This document shows positions 62,390 to 64,000 of a stretch of DNA of 64,000 nt, piece after piece. How positions within the stretch are numbered: position 1 is the stretch's first letter; the number at the start of each line of letters is the position of its first letter. Both the position numbers and the translations under genes were made by a program. A model generated the notes under the pieces. That model was given only the letters and a program-made list of their open reading frames with translations, was not told the origin of the DNA and searched no databases. The stretch is taken from NCBI GenBank assembly GCA_036365455.1, contig JAWQUS010000011.1, positions 5,786,001 to 5,850,000 of the forward strand, in the 5' to 3' direction. The stretch is from Macrosoma leucophasiata. Its lineage: Eukaryota > Arthropoda > Insecta > Lepidoptera > Hedylidae.

Positions 62390-62625
62390 TCATGGTAAAC
62401 AAGCAGTTTACAAATAATTAATACGCTAATTAATATAAATAATATAATTAGGTAATTAATACGCTAGCCCATCAACATTTACATGAACGCAGATATTTAA
62501 ATGTAGACGCGTTGCCAGTCCTGACGCCTAAGATGAAATGCCTTTGTGCCGTTAGTGGTGTGCTATGAATACCTAAATGGTGCCTACACCCGTAAGTCTC
62601 TTCACTGGAGCTCTATCACCACCGG
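62390..62625 (-). repeat. Family A mosaic, degraded
   Basis: GTCATGGTAAACAAGCAGTT, CGCGTTGCCAGTCCTGACGC, TGCCTTTGTGCCG, then GGTGCCTACACCCGTAAGTC and CACTGGAGCTCTATCACCAC. An AT-rich segment with a CTAATTAATA duplication is inserted near the tail. Confidence 0.55.
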
Positions 62626-62795
62626 GCATATTACCGAACTTCGAGGTACTAGGAAATTTCCAGAAAATGGAATAATCCCATTAGAACCAGAGATAAGCAA
62701 CTTTACACCATTGCCTCTGAAAGCTCCCTGCCTGGGAATCGAACTCAGGAACCCAGCGTAATAATAGTGGCCTGCTACCACGAGGCTGTTCTTAA
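62626..62795 (-). mobile_element. tRNA-derived SINE-D, 3'-truncated, minus strand
   Basis: GGGCATATTACCGAACTTCG, AAATTTCCAGAAAATGGAAT, CCTGGGAATCGAACTCAGGA, GTGGCCTGCTACCACGAGGC. It abuts the family A head, sharing CACCACCGGG. Confidence 0.75.
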
Positions 62796-63245
62796 AAAAA
62801 ACGAAAGTTAATGATATAATAGATCCAATGAAAATTTTAACAAAAATTAAAATTGTTAGCTAGTCGAGACAGACAGACAAATGATATAAAATAAAAAAAA
62901 ATAATGTTCAGATAGATATAAAGACAAAGATGTTGATATCATTGAATGTTTACATTTATCTTGAAATCACAGTCACAGACGGACAACTTATTCCATCTAT
63001 TCATATAGATTATTATGATTAGATCTGGAACAAAAGGCACGTAGATTTAACTAAATCTCCAGTTAGATAAGAATGTAGATTACGGAACTAAACTACCGCA
63101 ATGAGACCGTTTTGTGGTTGCGTAAAATTTTAAATGAGTGTTGAATATTTCCTTATATTTTGCATAGGGAATGTGCGTTTTATACTGTTAATATATTAAT
63201 TTGCATATCAACATAATAATATATTTAACAACCACAATTCCTCTA
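62796..63245. other. AT-rich, no gene supported
   Basis: Nothing recognised. Confidence 0.45.
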
Positions 63246-63246
63246 G

Positions 63247-63397
63247 TTTAAAAGGTTTATTCCCGTTGTCCCCGTGCGCCGTGTCCCCGTGACGGGCACA
63301 GAGGCACATCTATAAATTTCTTTCCCGTTGTCCCCGTGGCGGGGACACGGCGCATGGGGACACGGGGCTCGGGGACAGCGGGAATAAACCGTTTAAA
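63247..63397. repeat. GC-rich hairpin with repeated GTCCCCGTG words
   Basis: The left arm starts TTTAAAAGGTTTATTCCCGT and the right arm ends CGGGAATAAACCGTTTAAA. Inside, GTCCCCGTG or its complement occurs about seven times, with GCGCCGTGTCCCCGT and its inverse ACACGGCGCATGGGGAC. It lies in AT-rich DNA and probably derives from a small inverted-repeat transposon. Confidence 0.75.
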
Positions 63398-64000
63398 ATC
63401 TCGTCGGGGTGCCATAATATTATCTAAGCATACGTGATCTGCACGGATTCAAATGACATATGGTCAACCATTATTGTTAACGCTCGTGGAAATAATTATT
63501 CCTTCAGGCCTCTAAAAAAATACACTTTTTTCTTGAACCCTATAGGGTCCAGCTGCTGCTTGAAGGATTATATTATTATTACTTTACCTATAAAAATGCT
63601 GATGAAGTCTCTATTTGTGCTTAATCCAAATTAATTGAACATCTAGTAGATATCTAGTATCTGTTTAGCCTCAAACGCCAAAAAATTACCGGTATACCTA
63701 CGTACCTATTATTTATTCATATAAATAATGGATAAGTGTATATTGGTATTTTTCGTTTTTTTACCAACAGCACTTACAAACAAAAATATTAGGTAATGCT
63801 CGACCTAGAAATAGATCTTCGGAATACCTGAATTGCTAAGTACCTATCTACGAGTAGGCACCTTTGTGTTGCATACGACTCTTGAGAAAGGCGGTATCTG
63901 TAATTTAGTTACTTGCCTAATTACTTATCTGATTGATCTCATACCGTTTCGGAAAAGAAACGCATCCAGAATCTTGGTAGGAAGGAGGCTTGAGCCAGAA
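63398..64000. other. AT-rich, no gene supported
   Basis: A 66-codon ORF (63434-63634) without recognisable features; otherwise nothing. Confidence 0.4.

Overview
The window looks like a piece of a moth or butterfly (Lepidoptera) nuclear genome. It is AT-rich and crowded with interspersed repeats of kinds I recognise from lepidopteran genomes: the 'GACTTCGTCCGCG' and 'AGGGTTCCGTAG' repeats, the RTE tail 'CATAGGACGTCCACTGCTG', tRNA-headed SINEs, and jockey/CR1-like LINE ends. No multi-exon host gene can be supported. The only convincing single-copy host gene is a tRNA-Leu(AAG) at 40059-40139.

The largest coding object is a nearly complete R2-superfamily non-LTR retrotransposon of the R4/Dong type (about 16212-20236). 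It has one long ORF with a putative N-terminal DNA-binding domain, a reverse transcriptase with a YMDD catalytic box, and a C-X2-C-X8-H-X4-C finger. A restriction-like endonuclease follows in another reading frame after one break at about 19626. Both flanks are TAA/AAT-rich and carry the same 13-bp word, which fits Dong-like targeting of TAA repeats.

Layout. 1-4.3 kb: a SINE split by a 128-bp TTA-flanked MITE, then 5S-rRNA-derived SINEs, copies of an abundant ~285-bp repeat (family A), and a three-layer nest (A interrupted by a hAT-type MITE, itself interrupted by a 5S-SINE). 4.3-8 kb: LINE-associated debris, an unexplained 148-codon ORF on the minus strand (5065-5511), and a second copy of the hAT MITE. 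8-9.7 kb: a LINE 3' end split by a 1342-bp element with ~95-bp inverted termini and an 8-bp duplication. 10-16 kb: families A and K and tRNA-derived SINE-D. 16.2-20.2 kb: the R4/Dong-like element. 21-31.5 kb: a GC-rich repeat, LINE remnants, the third hAT MITE, and four sequences of families C and A. 32-39 kb: family A copies, a decayed PIF/Harbinger-like transposase, GC-rich foldbacks, and a CR1/jockey LINE end inserted into another repeat. 40 kb: the tRNA gene. 41-45 kb: two further hAT-like elements, a SINE-in-SINE insertion with a 15-bp duplication, an RTE remnant, and a near-perfect 59-bp-arm palindrome. 45.8-49 kb is comparatively repeat-poor. 49.5-64 kb holds another GC-rich block, SINEs, a second CR1/jockey LINE end, several foldback elements, and a set of three exon-like repeats on the minus strand (60.9-62.0 kb).

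The parts interact as parasites and hosts. LINE enzymes (R4/Dong, RTE-like, jockey/CR1-like) are the likely source of reverse transcriptase for the SINEs, and absent transposases explain the MITEs. Many insertions can be ordered in time because an interrupted element resumes after its guest and the target-site duplications are still readable.
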